Made by a program: the position numbers and the translations under genes. The notes below the pieces were generated by a model. The model was not told where the DNA came from. It did not search any database and saw nothing but the letters and a program-made list of their open reading frames with translations. A stretch of DNA of 35,995 nucleotides from assembly GCA_003339415.1 (NCBI GenBank), contig PDHQ01000298.1, forward strand, positions 4,977-40,971, in the 5' to 3' direction. The stretch comes from Ophiocordyceps camponoti-saundersi (nom. inval.) (Eukaryota; Ascomycota; Sordariomycetes; Hypocreales; Ophiocordycipitaceae). Below are positions 34,149 through 35,995 of this stretch, in pieces (positions within the stretch are counted from its first letter, which is position 1; each line of letters starts with the position of its first letter).

Positions 34149-34766
34149 TTTAGCGGCAGTAATAGACACGCCTAAATAAAAATAAGCGCAAAACTTAGCT
34201 AGGGGATTTCTAGGGCTTATATAAGGTTTAATTAAATAGTTTCTAAACCTTCTTCTTTTCCTAAAGGTATCTAAGGATTAGGATATAAAAGGTGAATAAT
34301 ATAGGACTAGGGTTATTACTAAATATATAGCTTAGATTAGTTTCCCTCGAAAGAGGAAGAAATTAAGCAAGTAATTAGCCTCTAACCTTATCTTTATAGC
34401 TTTTATAAAAGTTATATATCGTAAGTTAAGTCTTAGAGAGGGCCTTAAAATAAAAACTTTACTAAATAGAATTATAACTTTATTTTTAACTCTATATTTT
34501 TATACTATAAATTACTAATTTAAATACTTACTTTAGGGTCCCTAGTATTTAATTAAGTTAGTCTTATCTTCCTTTCTCTTTCTTCTCTTATCTTTATATA
34601 GAAAACCGACTCCTTATTATTTTCTCTATAGAGAATTACTATCCGGCTTTTTCCCCTATAGCTAGAGACCCCCCCTTATATTAGTTAAAGCCTTTAGTTA
34701 CTTAAGAAGTTACGCTACTTAGGTATCTACTACGCTTACTTAGGGTATCCTTCTTCCCCCGCTAAA
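34149..34766 (+). mobile_element. T element copy 8 (618 bp, intact termini)
   Basis: TTTAGCGGCAGTAATAGACACGCC at the 5' end and CCCGCTAAA at the 3' end, flanked by ATAG at 34145-34148 and 34767-34770. It contains every family block in order and has no coding capacity. It is the best-preserved full-length copy and the natural reference for the family. Confidence 0.8.
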
Positions 34767-34801
34767 ATAGCTTATATTTAAAAAGGTATTATATATTATA
34801 C

Positions 34802-35260
34802 TTATTTATATATAAAATTTTATATAAGATTATTATTATTATCGTAACTAAGTAGTATATCGATAATTAGAAATATTAGCTTATTTAACTATATTATTAT
34901 ATCGTATAAAGCTTTAAGTATTCGCTTCTTAATCCTTAAAAAAATAGTAATAGTAGTGGCTATCTTTTTACGTAAATTATCGAGCTTTTCCTAAAATATT
35001 TCCTAAAGGTTATTTATTAACCTAAATACCGGTTAGGGTAAAGGGAGAAAGATATTAGTACTTATTATAAAGAGTATTAATCCTAGGGTATAGGATTATA
35101 ATTCCCTAGCACTAAACTCGAGAGCTATTTAGTAGATATAAAAATATAGGTATATATCGTCGGATAAAATATCCTCGCTAACGTAAGCGAAGGGGTTATA
35201 GTCTTTATCGGCGAATATTTCGGAGCTAGTATTATCCGACGTAATATTATCCTAGCTAAT
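34802..35260 (-). pseudogene. decayed reading frame, unknown acidic protein
   Basis: A minus frame from about 35245 to 34802 reads ITSDNTSSEIFADKDYNPFA and then YVSEDILSDDIYLYFY before the first stop, then continues with few TAA/TAG to EKLDNLRKKIATT, FLRIKKRILKALYDII and a TAA at 34802-34804. About 150 codons carry roughly six stops, much fewer than random here. The N-terminal part is acidic and Ser-rich and the C-terminal part looks helical. I do not recognise the family. The 5' limit is uncertain because ATG starts become ATA. Confidence 0.5.
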
Positions 35261-35995
35261 AAGGGGAGAATTATAATATAAGTTATAATAATTATAAGTA
35301 TAATACTTAATATAGGTATATTAAAGGAGGTATTAGAGTATAAAAAGATATTATTCCGAGAGGTTAAGTTAGATATAATAGGAAAAGGGTAATAACTTAT
35401 AAGTATTAAGGTTAGTTTTATTTATCGATCCCCTTAATATACTTATAAAATAAGAGAAGTAATAAGAATAAAAGATATATAAGAGTAATAATAAGATAGG
35501 AGACGAATAGGATTAAGAGAAATAATAGGTATATACCTAGGAATTAATATTTTTAAAATATAATATATTCCGATATAGATAAAGGCGATATAAGTAGAAT
35601 ACTTAGTTTCGATAAGTAATTATAATATCTGAATATTTATAATCGAATAAAGTATAGCGGGTATTAAATAAATATAAGATATTATTACGATTAATTTAAA
35701 ATCTTATATAAAAAGACTAAGGTCGCGGTTAGGCTATTATTCTAATCTTTTATTAGAGGTAAGGGAGGTAAATAGAGAAGAGAACGGGGAAATAGGGGCT
35801 AAAAAATAAAAAGTATCGAATAAAATAGTTAAAAGGGGCGGAGATAGAAGGAAGATAAGATAAGTAAGGGAGGAGGAGAAGGAGAGGGGGAGTAAAATAG
35901 TATTAATATATATAATAATAGTGCTAGTACGTAAAATATTAAGTAATAATAGGACTTTTTTTTTTTCTTACGGATATATTAGAGTTTAGGGAGTA
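35261..35995. other. RIP-degraded DNA with a purine-rich end
   Basis: No gene recognised. A purine tract (GGGAGGAGGAGAAGGAGAGG) at about 35868-35890 and a T-run at 35957-35966 are the only distinct features before the window ends. Confidence 0.4.

Larger units (their letters stand above)
1..35995. other. RIP-mutated, gene-poor AT-rich block
   Basis: CpA and its complement TpG are nearly absent over the whole window, TpA is extremely common and CpG remains frequent. That combination is characteristic of repeat-induced point mutation in filamentous ascomycetes and differs from ordinary CpG deamination. TGA is very rare while TAA and TAG occur in every frame. Recognisable protein relics carry Cys-to-Tyr, His-to-Tyr, Asp-to-Asn, Glu-to-Lys, and Gln or Trp to stop changes, all explained by CpA to TpA on one strand or the other. 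The species cannot be named from the sequence. Such blocks form centromeric, subtelomeric or dispersed heterochromatin; which one applies here is not visible. Confidence 0.9.

Noticed and set aside
1..35995. Mitochondrial or other organellar genome because of very high AT
   Set aside because: CpG is frequent, CpA/TpG are selectively missing, and a nuclear Ty3/mdg4 element with RIP-type lesions is present; no rRNA, tRNA or respiratory gene is seen.
1..35995. Long open frames without TGA as intact genes
   Set aside because: TGA is depleted because TpG is depleted, so stop statistics are distorted; every candidate frame still contains TAA or TAG and most have lost ATG starts.

Overview
The window looks like nuclear, gene-poor heterochromatin from a filamentous ascomycete. 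CpA and TpG are almost absent, while TpA is very abundant and CpG is common. This is the signature of repeat-induced point mutation (RIP), the premeiotic C-to-T mutation of duplicated DNA at CpA. TGA codons are nearly missing and TAA/TAG are everywhere, as expected when CAA, CAG and TGG are converted. I see no intact protein-coding gene, tRNA, rRNA or CRISPR array. Everything supportable is a mobile-element relic, a broken reading frame or a repeat.

Layout. From 1 to 6.4 kb lie degenerate tandem repeats (periods about 450, 49 and 57 bp) and a broken plus-strand reading frame (about 4.8-5.7 kb). From 6.4 to 13.5 kb lie dispersed ~0.6 kb repeats with short terminal inverted repeats (TIR family, called T here) and two minus-strand paralogous gene relics 2.0 kb apart (9.5-10.3 and 11.5-12.3 kb). 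From 14.5 to 15.9 kb is a ~120 bp satellite with alternating A and B units. From 16.9 to 17.4 kb is a retropepsin-like relic. From 18.5 to 22.7 kb is mostly unassigned mutated DNA with a short minus-strand coding relic, a purine tract and a 36-bp tandem repeat.

The clearest object is a ~9.3 kb Ty3/mdg4 (gypsy) LTR retrotransposon on the minus strand, 23.03-32.33 kb. It has two ~210 bp LTRs, Gag with an RGG box, retropepsin, reverse transcriptase, RNase H and an integrase with D-D-35-E spacing. Two integrase catalytic codons are lost through RIP-type changes. After the integrase sits an extra ~580-codon frame, unusual for this class. From 32.6 to 34.8 kb three more T copies follow, then another minus-strand coding relic (34.8-35.25 kb).

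How the parts relate: the region is a graveyard of duplicated elements inactivated by one mutational process, not a working operon or gene cluster. The most noteworthy items are the T family (8-bp TIR, 4-bp NTAN target duplications, all copies in one orientation), the dimeric satellite, the accessory frame in the retrotransposon, the paralogous relics, and the survival of CpA mainly in GCA context.
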